NCBI GenBank assembly: GCA_963854835.1
Contig: OY978525.1
Span: 16,214,309 to 16,278,308, forward strand
Reading direction: 5' to 3'
Length of the DNA stretch: 64,000 nt
Origin: Megamerina dolium
Taxonomy: Eukaryota; Arthropoda; Insecta; Diptera; Megamerinidae
The notes beneath the pieces are model-generated. The model had not been told where the DNA came from, made no database searches, and saw only the letters and a list, made by a program, of their open reading frames with translations. The position numbers and the translations under genes are program-made. Shown here piece by piece: positions 37,885 through 49,900 of this stretch (its first letter is position 1; every line of letters begins with the position of its first letter).

Positions 37885-40624
37885 TCACTTTCTGTTCCAT
37901 AACTGATTCGAGTTCAACTCAATATCAATTTCATTTTGAAAGAGATCTTGAATATCATTAATTTCTAAACCGAAATCTTTTAGTTCAGCTTCAATATCCA
38001 TTTCACAAATTTCATCTTCTTCCAAGCCATTCTTTGATTTCAAGAAGATATCATAACGACTAGGATAGCCAAATTTTTGGCGAAACATTGATGCCAATTT
38101 ACCTTCTGACAATTTTATCGAATGCACGCATTCAGCATGACGTCGTAAACTAAAAATGAAAATTAAATTTTATTAATTGTAGGTTGTTGCTTATGCATAA
38201 ATAAATATCTCATTCATATACTAACCCTGCACGCACTGCAAACGATTTGCCACATACCTCACACTGATACGGTTTTCCTGTATGAGTATACTCGTGCACA
38301 CGAACACAACTGCGTGAGCTTGACTCATATTCACAAAAGTGACATTTGAAAAGACGTTTAAAATGTACCTTGTGCTGATGTTTGCGTAGCAAATCGATAT
38401 GAGTGAACGGAACGTTACAAACGATACACTTCACTTTTATCTTAGTACTATGAATACGTTCCATATGCACTCTCAACTCAGTATTATTGATATAAGTTCG
38501 CGGACAATGCTCGCATTGATATTTTCTTTCTGTATGACGCTTCCGATGCTTGCTTAATAATTCGGCATTATCAAATGTCTTTCCACATGTTTCACATTCG
38601 TGTATTGTAGTTACCATGTGTTCAGCAGATAAGTGTTGCTCGAATTTACGCATTGATATAAAGTGTCGATTGCAAATATTGCAATTAACTGATTCGCGAT
38701 TATAGCAAGCACGTTGATGGGCAAGAATGCTAACTTTAAATTTAAATTGTTTTCCTATAAAATAGCAAAATATGGATTACTAAATCAAATTATAACATAT
38801 TTACATCAATGATACCTACCACAATTCTTACAAGCAAATAATTCATTTGAACCTTTCTTCATACCCACTGAAGCACAATGCTTTAAAGTAAAATGTGTAC
38901 GCATAGCTTTTTGATGCTTAAATGTACGATAACAATCTGGACAATTAAATGCTAAAAATATGAAAATAAGTTTTTGTAGAATTTTTTTAATATTGATTAA
39001 CATACCCTTTATAACGTACGCATCTATAAAATTTAAATAAAGCAAAAAATTATTAATATTCAATTTACTCAATTTCTCACCTAGTAGTCCCACCTAAATT
39101 CTCAGTAATCAAATGCTTTTTAACGAGATGCATTTTGATATCGCCTTCCTTATTTGTCATGAAGTTGCAAATGACGCACTTATAAGTAATCTCTAATGGA
39201 GAAAGAAAGGAATTTGAGCATATATAGTAGAATATTAATTAATACGCACCATGATATGCCTTTTTCATAGGAATGCTTGCTACTGTAAAGATATATAGAT
39301 GTTTTAATTGCATTTTACTTTATTTATTACCTCCGAATATTTACCATCAAAATGCATTTTGAATATATCATCGGAAGCAACAATATTGTGTTCTTTTTTG
39401 TAATGTTTCCGCAAGCTCTCTGCATAGCATGTGATAAATTTACAATAATTACAACGAAATGGTGTTATACCTAAATTTATTAGAAAATTTATATATTTTT
39501 ATATTACGAACGCATGAATTACTCGTTAAGAACCTTTATGCTGACTTCTATGTCTAATAAACGAGTGCATATCACTATATGATTGCTCGCATTCAATGCA
39601 TATTATTTCTTTTATGTCGACATCAGATACATACTGATCCTCTAAAGAATTTGTCAATAGTTCTGCACTACATTCAGCAATAGAGCATATTTCTACATAA
39701 AAAGCCAAAAAGATAACAATATGTTTTGAAACAAAATCCATCTATAATATTACTCTACCATTTTTTATATTCTCCTTATAATTAGTTATAGAAACAGTTG
39801 CATCATCGCCACTAATTATATTTGGTGTTAAAATCTTCATGGGACTTTGATTTTCAATCTCGATAAGAACATCTTGTTCAAATGTCAAGTCGCTAAAATT
39901 CAATTCTAAAACAAATTATACAATAATTACTTCACAATTTTGTTACATATATTTATATATACCTTCTTCAGTATTATTATTATTTTTACAAAGTTGTATG
40001 TTTCCATTTTCATCATATTCCAAAGGGAAAAACATTGATTCGGAATTATTTTCATCGTTTGCATTCGACCAAATACTGCATTCAAATTCACCGCATTTAA
40101 CAAATGACACTAAAATTCACTTTGTGTTAAATATAGTCGCTTAAAAATACAAATATTTAAAAACACTACATATACAATCCTCGGAATGCATTTCTTTTGG
40201 AGCTATTGGACATTTCAAATTATTTTTTTCGTGCAACGTATCTTGAGTAACATTTGCAATTTGAATACATCTATCCATATTAATCTTAATGACAAAAAAA
40301 CCATAAACAAATTTAATCATTAAATATTCCATAAACCATTCATACCTTTGCCAATTTTGATACTTGAACTTCTCTGGCACATAAATTTTTTTCAGAATTT
40401 TGTGCCAATGCTATAAAGTGGAAAGCGACTTGTAATGCTTTTCCACAACGTACACATATCTGCCAAGGATATTCAAATTCACTTATGCCAAAAAGTGGTA
40501 TATCCATTTGTGTACAACTACGCAAACACTCAAGATGCGTTTTATCTTCCATATTAGGCATTAGAGTAGCCAACGGTATAAGTTCCACATCTTGCGATAA
40601 ACATGTCCGACATACTTTTTCCAT
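37885..40624 (-). CDS. ZAD-domain C2H2 zinc-finger protein (11 exons, 674 aa)
   Basis: Minus-strand exons: 40624-40346, 40284-40176, 40109-39963, 39905-39759, 39692-39534, 39470-39345, 39282-39250, 39192-39094, 38951-38820, 38754-38226 and 38149-37885. All have GT-AG borders and keep frame (2025 nt). Exon 1 encodes a ZAD domain (MEKVCRTC, then ICVRC; zinc ligands C5, C8, C57, C60), an insect dimerisation module. A linker follows, then about eleven zinc fingers: CIEC, CNYC, CVIC, CPDC, CKNC (last His replaced by Cys), CNIC, CETC, CEHC, CIVC, CHFC and CEVC. The last finger is split by intron 10. The acidic C-terminus ends SNQLWNRK. A nuclear DNA-binding regulator by family; targets unknown. Introns 2 to 9 are all phase 1, and exons 3 to 9 are all multiples of three. 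Confidence 0.92.
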
Positions 40625-41670
40625 ACTTACTATAAAAATATTTTACTAATTTATATCTTAGTAATTCCAATTTATTTTTTCCATTCCTAATATTTAATAT
40701 ACGTTATATAAATTCAATAAATTATGAAAAAAACTGTCCGCTCAGACAAAAGAACAAAAGAAACAATGTGCTAATTATGATGAAATATATCGAATGTACC
40801 GTTAGAAATACTGGTTTCTGTTTTTTCTTTCGATTCAAAAATATGATACTAAGGTTGCCAACATTTCGTATTGTAATAAATTATTCAGTGTTCTTGAATT
40901 TCAACTGAGCACATTTACATGTATATTTTATTAAAAATTAAATGTGACTGTAAATTTTACAACAGTTTCCCATAAAAAATTTTGGTATATTCGCGCCAAC
41001 CGTTTATGTACAGAAAATAATTTTTATTAGTATAATTTTATTAGTAAAGTATGCGAACGCAGCTCGGAGTACTGATGGTCCCGAAGTCGGCGTCGGACCT
41101 ATAAGGGCTATTTTTTGCACATAGTTAAAGGCCGACTATCAAAAGAGTATTTTATCCTCAAATACTGATGGTCGCAAAGTCGGCGTCAAACCTATAAGAA
41201 AATATACTTTTATTCTAAAATACTGCTGGTAGCGAAGCTAAATTTAAAGAGATACAGGTTATTGTATTGAATTTCAAAAATTATATGATACTTAAATAAA
41301 TATAAAAATACATAAACATTTTTAAAAAACATGCATACACCATTGTAAAAGTAATTGTATGCCCTATATATAAATTAATAGAGTTTAATTTTGAAAAAAA
41401 TCGGTTAACTTTTAAAATGTGAAAAATATATGTAAAATGTTAGATATCATTGAAAAGGTATTAAAAATTCTTTTGATACTGATATTGTAAATATTGCGAA
41501 TTTATTGAATAATTTCGGTGGCAAACATTAATATTATTATATTTGACTTTTAACCATGCCTTCTATGGGCGTTGCTGGCAATAACATTTTTAGTTTGTTA
41601 TATTCACAAAAATAAGCTCTATACGAGGCAATTTATTATTATTCTTTTTTCGTTAGGGTGTGCTATTCTG
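40625..41670. other. Upstream region of the zinc-finger gene
   Basis: Promoter side of the minus-strand gene, then AT-rich sequence with a short degenerate tandem repeat (separate entry). No other gene seen. Confidence 0.45.
41069..41240. repeat. Degenerate tandem repeat, three units
   Basis: tactgatggtcccgaagtcg at 41070, tactgatggtcgcaaagtcg at 41163 and tactgctggtagcgaagcta at 41221. The first two continue with cgtc and acctataag. Spacing is uneven (93 and 58 bp). Confidence 0.6.
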
Positions 41671-41671
41671 C

Positions 41672-42676
41672 ACTTGTTCCCTCTATCGCTCATATCAGTA
41701 GCCGCATTCTTTTGCACGCGAGTTGCAAAAGAACACTGACTTATTTGCCGATCTGCATGCAAAGTAACAACGAAAATAAGTGACATGGCCTATTTTAACC
41801 GAGTTCAATTCAACTTGCTTATATTTTAATCGACCTGTGTTATAGTGTTGCAATGTAAAAAAACAGCACTATTGTGAATAGACTACTGAAATGTGCTTGG
41901 GATATTTCAACAACACGTCAAATTATTGTAAATATAAACAAAATAAGCAAAATAAAGCAAGTGCAAATAAAAATTTATTTTAAATAAATGAATATATTTC
42001 CCACAGATTCCACAGAATTGTTTCTTTTTTGTTTTTATTTCGTTTATAAATTTCACGAACAACCATATATACCACCAGCGTTGCTAAGTAACTAAAGGGA
42101 AATTATATTCAAGTAAAAGGGAAGTTATTTCTGAATTTATATTCTTTTGCAACTCGCTTACAAAAGAATGCAGCTAGTGTAAAAGTTGCCAATTCATCTG
42201 CTTCCCAACGCAGCATTGAACCAATCTGGACAAATGTAGTCACGTCTCATCATGCAATCGGCGCAGCGTACTCCAATTAATACTGTTGGAATTGTAACAA
42301 CAGCGCCGGGTGGTATAAAAGTGTTGCTGGTAAATGTTAATAAAATTAATGTGTGGTTCAATGAATGTGGCTCGACAGTTAACAATGGCCAATTGTAAGA
42401 GTAAAACAATGGGCACCGTAATACCATTAAATAATACAGCCATAATGCAGCAGCAACAAAAACAACAGTAACAGGAACAATTGCAGAAGCAACCACAAGT
42501 TCAATAGCAGCAATAAAAACAGGAACAGGTGCATATACAAAAATACAAGCTTAAACAAGAGTACCATAACCGTATGAAAATTGAAGGATTCATAGGCAAA
42601 AAGGATATTTGGATAATAATTCGAGATATTTCTTTCTGACAAACTGTTATGCGTATATAAAACAAAAATATTGACA
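41672..42676 (+). pseudogene. Decayed paralogue of the Myb/SANT-like gene's C-terminal exons
   Basis: Nucleotide similarity to 49000-49530: catctgcttcccaacgcagc against catctgctacccaatgccac, then gaaccaatctggacaaatg, gttggaattgtaacaacagc and gggcaccgtaataccattaa, through the CAA/CAG-rich tract to aaggattcataggcaaaaag and remnants of the following intron. Readable protein: LLPNAALNQSGQM then a stop, GIVTTAPGGIKVLLVN, then more stops. Left of an inserted MITE (41701-42174) about 20 bp of similarity continues (ctctatcgctcatatcag). Because intron sequence is present, the copy arose by DNA duplication, not retroposition. A Tc1 element sits at its right end. Confidence 0.8.
41701..42174. mobile_element. 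474-bp MITE with self-complementary termini, TA-flanked
   Basis: Terminal inverted repeats of about 33 bp: left gccgcattcttttgcacgcg and complement of right gctgcattcttttgtaagcg, both followed by agttgcaaaagaa. TA at 41699-41700 and 42175-42176. Each terminus contains ttcttttgca and tgcaaaagaa (one change in the right copy), so it can form its own hairpin. Related sequence without the insertion is found at about 49005-49025, which confirms the boundaries. No ORF of note inside. Confidence 0.82.
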
Positions 42677-42678
42677 TA

Positions 42679-44329
42679 CAGTGGCTCACAGCTTATTTCG
42701 TACAGTGTATATATTTTTATGTACATGGCTGTAACATCGAAACTAAAAAACTTATCAATAAGTTTTGAATGTAGATGTCTATGTATGTGTTTAGTAAACC
42801 TAATAAGAAAACGGGGAACCCCAAAAATTGTTCTTTTTGTCATGCAAGAGAGAAAAACTATTGATCAGCTGATTTTCAGCTCACATCTTATTTCGTACAC
42901 AAACTTCAATGTAAGTAAGTTTCATTCTGCCGCGCAGTTACAAAGTTTTTTTGAATTGTATGAGTTTTTGGACCTTTTTAACTATTATAACAATTTTTAT
43001 TATTATTATTTTAAATAGTTAAAGTGCTGTAAATTAAACATTTAGCGTTATGGGTCGTCGTACAACGATGGAACAGCGTAAACTGGTAATTAACCATTTT
43101 AGGAAAGGTCAGAGTGAGCGAAAAATTGCTGAAATGACAAATTTAAGTGCCTCAACTGTCCAATACATCATTCAACGCTTCGTTCGCGAAAATCGGTTGG
43201 AGAACAAGGGCAGAGAAGCACCTAATAAGATTTTCAACGCTTCAGACGAGCGTTATATTGTACGAAAAATTAAGAAAAATCCAAAGTTATCCGCTCCGAA
43301 GTTGGCTGCAGAGGTTCAGCGTGAAATAGGAAAATCATCCAGTGCTGAAACTGTCCGACGTGTGCTGCGCAATCATGACTTGAACGGTCGAGTAGCCCGA
43401 AAGAAACCATTCATTTCGAAAATGAATATACAACGCCGACTTGACTTCGCCAAAGAGCATATTATTAATACTCCTGCGTTCTGGAATACCGTTATTTTCG
43501 CGGATGAGTCTAAGTTTAATATTTTTGGCTCGGACAGAATGTCATATGTTTGGCGTAAAGCGAATACCGAGCTAAACAAGGAGAACCTTAAGCCCACAAT
43601 GAAGCATGGTGGCGGTAGCGTGATGGTTTGGGCCTGTATGTCAGCAGCCGGAGTAGGTGAATTGGTTTTTATTGAGGAAACAATGGACAAAATGAAGTAC
43701 CTCGAGATTCTGAAAAACAATTTACTTCAAAGTGCAGACAAACTGGGTTTGCGGGAAGAATTTCGGTACTACCAAGATAATGACCCAAAACATAAATCTG
43801 GGATTGTGCATTCTTGGCTTATTTGGAACTGCCCACACTTGATGTCTCCACCACCACAGTCACCTGACATGAATGTGATTGAAAATCTTTGGTCTATTTT
43901 GGACAATAAAATAAGAACACACAAGATTTCTAATATGCAAGACCTAAAGAAGGTACTGATGGAAGAATGGAAAAAAATCACACCAGACATCACTCAAAAA
44001 TTGGTGGATTCAATGCCAAATAGACTCCAGGCTGTCATTAACGCTAAGGGATGTCAACTAAATATTAAAATCAACTTACTTTGTTTTTAGTTTGAACTTA
44101 AAGAGACTGTACGAAATAAGCTGTGACATGAATTTTCCTATTTTTTTCTTATTTTATTTTTTTATAGTGTCAAACACTAAAATTTTGAAAAAGTAAATTT
44201 TGGAAAATAAAAAACAAACCTTCCTTTCTAAAATGGCATTTATATTTTGTTCAAATTTTTGCTATATTAGGAATTACGACTGCAGCAATTTTTAAACTGT
44301 CACTGTACGAAATAAGCTGGGAGCCACTG
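42679..44329 (+). mobile_element. Complete Tc1-type element with inverted/direct repeat ends
   Basis: 1651 bp, flanked by TA (42677-42678, 44330-44331). The outer terminal repeats of about 29 bp differ at one position: cagtggctcacagcttattt on the left, cagtggctcccagcttattt in the complement of the right, both continuing cgtacagtg. A second, internal copy of the core cttatttcgtac lies at about 42889 on the left and, inverted, at about 44110 on the right. Each end therefore has two transposase-binding-like repeats about 200 bp apart, the IR/DR arrangement known in Sleeping Beauty, Minos-like and S/Paris-type Tc1 elements. Encodes an uninterrupted transposase. Confidence 0.92.
43050..44090 (+). 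CDS. Tc1 transposase, DD34E, intact (346 aa)
   Basis: Uninterrupted ORF starting MGRRTTMEQRKLVINHFRKG. N-terminal paired-like DNA-binding domain: first helix-turn-helix about residues 8-45 (KGQSERKIAEMTNLSASTVQ), second about 70-110 (KLSAPKLAAEVQREIGKSS). GRVARKKPFISK linker follows. Catalytic residues: Asp in FADESKFN, Asp in YYQDNDPKHKS, Glu in PDMNVIENLW. 34 residues separate the last two, the standard Tc1 value. GGGSVMVWACMS glycine-rich box is intact. Length matches working Tc1 transposases (about 340 aa). All required residues are present, so the enzyme could be functional; I cannot tell whether it is expressed. Confidence 0.95.
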   Translation: MGRRTTMEQRKLVINHFRKGQSERKIAEMTNLSASTVQYIIQRFVRENRLENKGREAPNKIFNASDERYIVRKIKKNPKLSAPKLAAEVQREIGKSSSAETVRRVLRNHDLNGRVARKKPFISKMNIQRRLDFAKEHIINTPAFWNTVIFADESKFNIFGSDRMSYVWRKANTELNKENLKPTMKHGGGSVMVWACMSAAGVGELVFIEETMDKMKYLEILKNNLLQSADKLGLREEFRYYQDNDPKHKSGIVHSWLIWNCPHLMSPPPQSPDMNVIENLWSILDNKIRTHKISNMQDLKKVLMEEWKKITPDITQKLVDSMPNRLQAVINAKGCQLNIKINLLCF

Positions 44330-44331
44330 TA

Positions 44332-46974
44332 TTTGACGACAAGAAAATTAAATTTATTAAATTTATTTCATATTAATGATATTCATCTAAATGTTTAAAT
44401 TTACGAAATGCTGAAATTTAACAGTTTACACACATTGTTAGATGAACGAACTTTGTAAATTATTTGTGTAACGTAAACATCTGCCCATTAGACGGGGTTG
44501 CTTTCTTTTGTCTTCGCTTAAATTTACGCATTGAAATCTTCGCTTAAACGTACACAGTTTCTATAAACCGCTTCTCATAGAAATGACGTTTAAATGAGAA
44601 CCAATAATTGTACAATTTCGAAAAAAAAGTAAGATAAACATTATGGCACGTATTTGCAGTCAAAATTAAATTCCAACTCAAGAATAAGATCGACTTTTTG
44701 ACAAATTTCCACATACAAAAAATCGATCAATAAATTAAAATATTAATTACTCAAAAATATAAAAGGTGGACGTGCTACACAATAACATTCGTCGAGGAAT
44801 TGTGTATGTGCCACAAATTAAACCAAGAATAGTACAAACAAAATACATATATATATCATATATGTGCACCTTTACGACATAAAACCATGTACATATATAC
44901 TTATGTAACAATGTATTAAGACGCATGATTCACTTACAAAAAACTATGAATTAATCGAAATTTCACCCCCACCTAACTCCTCAACACTCGCCCAATGTCG
45001 TCATACACCCAACGAACTATGCAATATGAGCAAGGGTAGTTTTGCCTTGTTTTTTTTTTTTTTGTGTGTTGTTTGTTAACACTAGATATTTGGTTTTCAC
45101 CAGAGCAGAAGCAATCATCTAACCATGCACATTAAACACACGCACAAAAAATATATATAATGCATATGTACATACATATTTATACATATGTATAGTAAGA
45201 ATGGAATACTGCGCATGTGCAGCAAAGTGTTATGCGCACATATAAAATGTGTTGTGTTGGCAGTCAAGCAGTAATTTAAATGATTATGTTACTATTGTGC
45301 TTGGAAGAATAACCTACCACCTCGCCTCTTACTTTATCCATATGCGATACATACGAGTGGTTTTTTACTCGTATATAAAATGATGTACATATGCAGAAAG
45401 GAGAGAGTTCGCTTTAAGGATATAATGAATTGATATTCGTATTTGGGAATTATATTCTTGCTTTTTATAAGTATGTAGGGTATTAGAAAAAATAAAAAAT
45501 AGTTTAGTTTTTAATATTAGAATTCGAAATTAGATAAAGATCATTCTTTTATTGTTGTTGTGCCCCAAATCGGCTTTGCTCTTCATGTTCTGTCCACAAT
45601 CGATCAAAATCGATTTAGCTAGTTGCACAAAAGTTGAAAATACTACTTTTTAAATGGGAAAATAAAAGATGTTGCTCTTGAATATATTTTCGTATTTCAT
45701 TGATTCAAATATAGAATATTGATTTGAATTTGAATATCAATATTGTATACATTTTCAAACTATTAACTTTCATATAATGCATAGTTACATATATGTATGT
45801 AAGTGTAGTTACCAGATAAATCAATAAAACTCAAGTTATACATGTGAGCGAAATGGCAAAGGAGTAATATTGGACAAATGCGCATGTCGTGCTGCGCATC
45901 ATGCAATGCCATACAGTACACAAGACTTAAATAAAACAACAAACAACAAAATGCGACTTTCAACTAGGACAAGTAAACTCAAATGTAGTCGCAGGAGAGC
46001 TATTGTCGTGAACGGAACAAATTTATTGTACTTATTTAAAATTATATTAAACGACAAGTCAATAGTAGTAGTAATAGATAATTACACTAGTAGCAGCAGC
46101 AGTGGGATAAAAGTGTATTGAAAAATAAACTAACTTGTCAGCAAACAATACAAAATATTATATTGGTTAAAGTAAGCATGAGCAAGCTTAAATCTAGTTA
46201 GAGATATTTACATATACATATTCGTGTATATGGTGAATGTGTGTGTGTGTGTGTGAGTGCGATTGTGTAGCAATGGTGAAGTGGGTGATAGGTGCTCTCA
46301 CATGATGCAATGACTTAAGGGTTGTTATGGGAAAATGCTGCCGGAGTTGCGCTGTTCTATGCTTTGTTTTAAATATCCATATGAAATCATTAGTTGATTA
46401 CCAGCGAACGATACGCGTGTAAAGTAAGCGTGCGTTGGTGCAGTTCTTGTGATTGTGGTGATTGTTTAAACTATTTTCCAACACATACATATGTATACAT
46501 ATTTTTATATATACATCATACCTGTATATTGATTTTGTAATAAAGAAAATACCAAAAAAACAGAGGACGAAGACTATTAATACACGTTAAATAAATTGAA
46601 AATTTTCAGACGACATCCAAATTGTATATTGAAGTGGATAGGTTAGTTACGTTTCCAAAGCGCACCTCACATCTACATACATACATATGTATATGGATAT
46701 GTATTCTCTCTTTACACCCACATATGTACTACATATACGTTCGTATTGAGAGTATCTGAAGCAATTTATGCTTAGAAAGGATTTTCAATGTTATTATAAT
46801 ACCGGTAGCTAATTAAGCGTACTTGGAAATTCAAATTATACTTAATTAAAAAATAAAATTCAATATTGCTAATGTTTGGTTCCTTTTTTTTTTTGTGCAG
46901 CAAAACCTATCAACACAATTCACAGGAAATTTCCCACCTTATCTGCCACTTTCCTTTGGATTCAGTTGCACAAT
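44332..46974. other. Intergenic region and 5' leader of the Myb/SANT-like gene
   Basis: No coding gene seen up to about 46900. A strong 3' splice site (a T-rich tract ending tgtgcag, AG at 46899-46900) marks the start of the first coding exon, so the gene has an upstream non-coding exon, not located. A (GT)n tract lies near 46237-46253. Confidence 0.5.
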
Positions 46975-49900
46975 ATGAGTAGCAAAAGTTGTACACGCAT
47001 GAAACCGAAACGTCGTGAGGCATGGGTATCAAATAATCGTGTACTCAACGGTTCGATGTCAAAGAAGAATGGTGGCACCGGTAGAAATCCGAATTTTGAT
47101 ACGGATGAAACCAAATTACTCATACAATTATGGGGCGATCCCAAAGTGCAACGCACATTGATAACAACGCACAAAAAACATGCCGTCATCTGTCAATTGG
47201 CCTCAAAAATGCAAGAGTATGGCTATTATCGTTCACCCGATGAGATTACGACACGTATAAAAAATCTGAAATGTTTCTACAATCGTTTAAAGAAGGATAT
47301 GGAAATGGAGCAGACATCTGCAGCAACAACGGAACCAACATGGAAACATTTTGCCGAAATGGATGCCATAATGACACGTCCTATATTCAGTGTACGTCCC
47401 AATGAGATACCAGCACCGTCACTGAAATATCAGCTCGAACAAGCACGTCAAGAGCGTGAAGAGAAACGACAACGAGTTCTAGAAAAAGGTGGCATACTCA
47501 CCGACAGTGAAGATGATGTGGCCGGTATCGATGAGGTGGTCGCCGTTGTTGTCGATAATAAAGTGAGAAGTGCAAAGCTTGAGGTCGATGATGGTATCAT
47601 ACCGGATGTAGAAGTTGATATTGATATCAGTGATGAGGCATTTGCGGCCATTGCCAATGCGGCAGAGGAATCGGAAAAGGCAGCGGCAGTACGTCGGAAA
47701 CTTTCAAAAACGAGTGATGGCAGTCTTCGCGATGGTAGTGATTATGAAGGTGAACCGGAAACTGATAGTAATGGTGATGGTAAATTTAATACGTGTATAC
47801 AAATTAAAGAAGAAGAAGAAGGAGAAGGTGATGGACAGGAACGAGAATATATAAGCAATGAGAATTTAGTACAAGAGGAACGCTTAACAAAAGCGATGAG
47901 TGAACAAAGAAAGGATGATGCCAAGAGAGCACAATCCAATCTGAATGCCACTACGACTAATTTATTAGTACCCAAAGAGGAGCCCATTGATGTGGATGCT
48001 GCAGATGAGAATGAGGCGAAAGATAAGTAAGTTTTACTGAGAATACATTTTCATATGTCTAAAGAGACACGAGTTTGTCTATATTTGAGCTAATTAATAA
48101 GTTTCTCAAACAGAAAGAAACATATGTCACACTTTTTACAGAACTTGAAATTAAAAATTTCACAACTTTAGGTCAGAAACATGGTGAAAATTAGTGTAAT
48201 AATTCGCAATACTTTATAACGAGTAGCGAAATAGGTTAGAGAAAACTTTTTCAAGCGTTCAGCTAGTTTAGTCGAACAATTTAATTAATCAAAATCGGTG
48301 ATTAATCAATTATTCGATTTTTAGTTAATCAAATAAAAATTTATTTGAATAATAATGGTTTTGAATATTCAAAATTGAAATCATTCGAATAATTAGAATA
48401 AAATTTCAAAATCATTGTAATATTTTTACAAAGCGTTTGAAATTTTTATTACAAAACAAAACAAAAATTTAAAACATTTTGATTAATCGAATAATTCATA
48501 TATTATAAATCGAAATCTAGTTTCATTGAATTGATTGATCAAAATTTAGATTAACCGAATAATTGATTAATCAAAATTTTTATCGATCAGACTTGTTCGA
48601 CTAAATGATTAATCGCACAGTTTTAGAAAAATTTTATTCTGACGAAAATTTGTTTTTAGTCAGGACTAATCCATCATACCTACCCACTTAGATATTTTGA
48701 TATGATTATAATTTTTTTGTATTATTATTACAATCATTTAGAAATGGTGGTAAGACAATTATGCCCACACTGGCTGACATCTTACAATTGCCCAAATCCT
48801 CGGCAAATTTAATGTCTGGTGTGTTATCATCATCATCAAGCATCAATTGTACAGCATCAAATACAATAACAATATCTACACCATCATCATCTTCGTCATC
48901 TTCAGCAGCAACAACAACGACAACACAGCCGCAAGGTAAAATTTCATTGGTTCCAACGAATTTCCTAATGCAACCGAAATCACCAACGCCCGCTCTATCT
49001 GCCATGTCAGTGCAAAAGCAGCAAATACATCTGCTACCCAATGCCACATTGAACCAATCAGGGCAAATGCCATCACGTATCATCATGCAATCGGCTCAGG
49101 GTACTTCCACTAATACTGCTGGAATTGTAACAACAGGGCCGGGTGGTATGAAAGTGTTGCTGCTGAATGCTGATCAAGCGAAAGCAAACGCAATGTCAGC
49201 GAATTTGACGCAACAATTAACAGCGGCCAATTGTATGAGTAAAACACTGGGCACCGTGATACCATTAAATAAGACAACCATCATGCAGCAACAACAACAG
49301 CAAAAACAATTGCTGGAGCAGCAGCAGCAACAACAACAACAACAACAGCAACAGTTGCAAATACAAAAGGACAAACTTGAACGAAAGCGCCAACAAGAGG
49401 ACCGTGACCGAAGGAAAAGAGAAGAATTCATAGGCAAAAAGGAAGCTACAGGTGGGATAGATATTATTAATTCGATATTAATCAAATTTACACATACGAA
49501 TATAATTTTCTTTCTAACAAACAGGTATGCGCATATTGTTGCGGCAATTGCTGAATGCACAATCGAGAAATAATGAGATACAACAGCAGCGTCTTATAGT
49601 CGAACGTGAACGTTTAGAATTTGAAAAAACCGCAGCTGACCGTTTTTTCACAATGTTGCCAACGTTGTTTTCACAACAATCACAACAATCGCAGCAACAA
49701 CAACAACAATCACAAATACATACAATCTCCGCTTCGACGACACCGCTACGCTTAAATCCTCCGAAATTGGTATTTACAACAACCGGTATACCCACAGTAG
49801 CTACTTCAGTACCAACAGCTGTTAATTTTAATACGGCTACAAAAATACTCACACCAAATTGTACTCTAACAACATCATTGCCAAAGGTGATGGCAACCGT

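Noticed and set aside
42194..42496. Minus-strand ORFs in the decayed paralogue
   Set aside because: They are antisense to the pseudogene copy of the Myb/SANT-like gene.
49174..49560. Minus-strand Cys-rich ORF
   Set aside because: Shadow of the CAG/CAA polyglutamine tract of the Myb/SANT-like gene.
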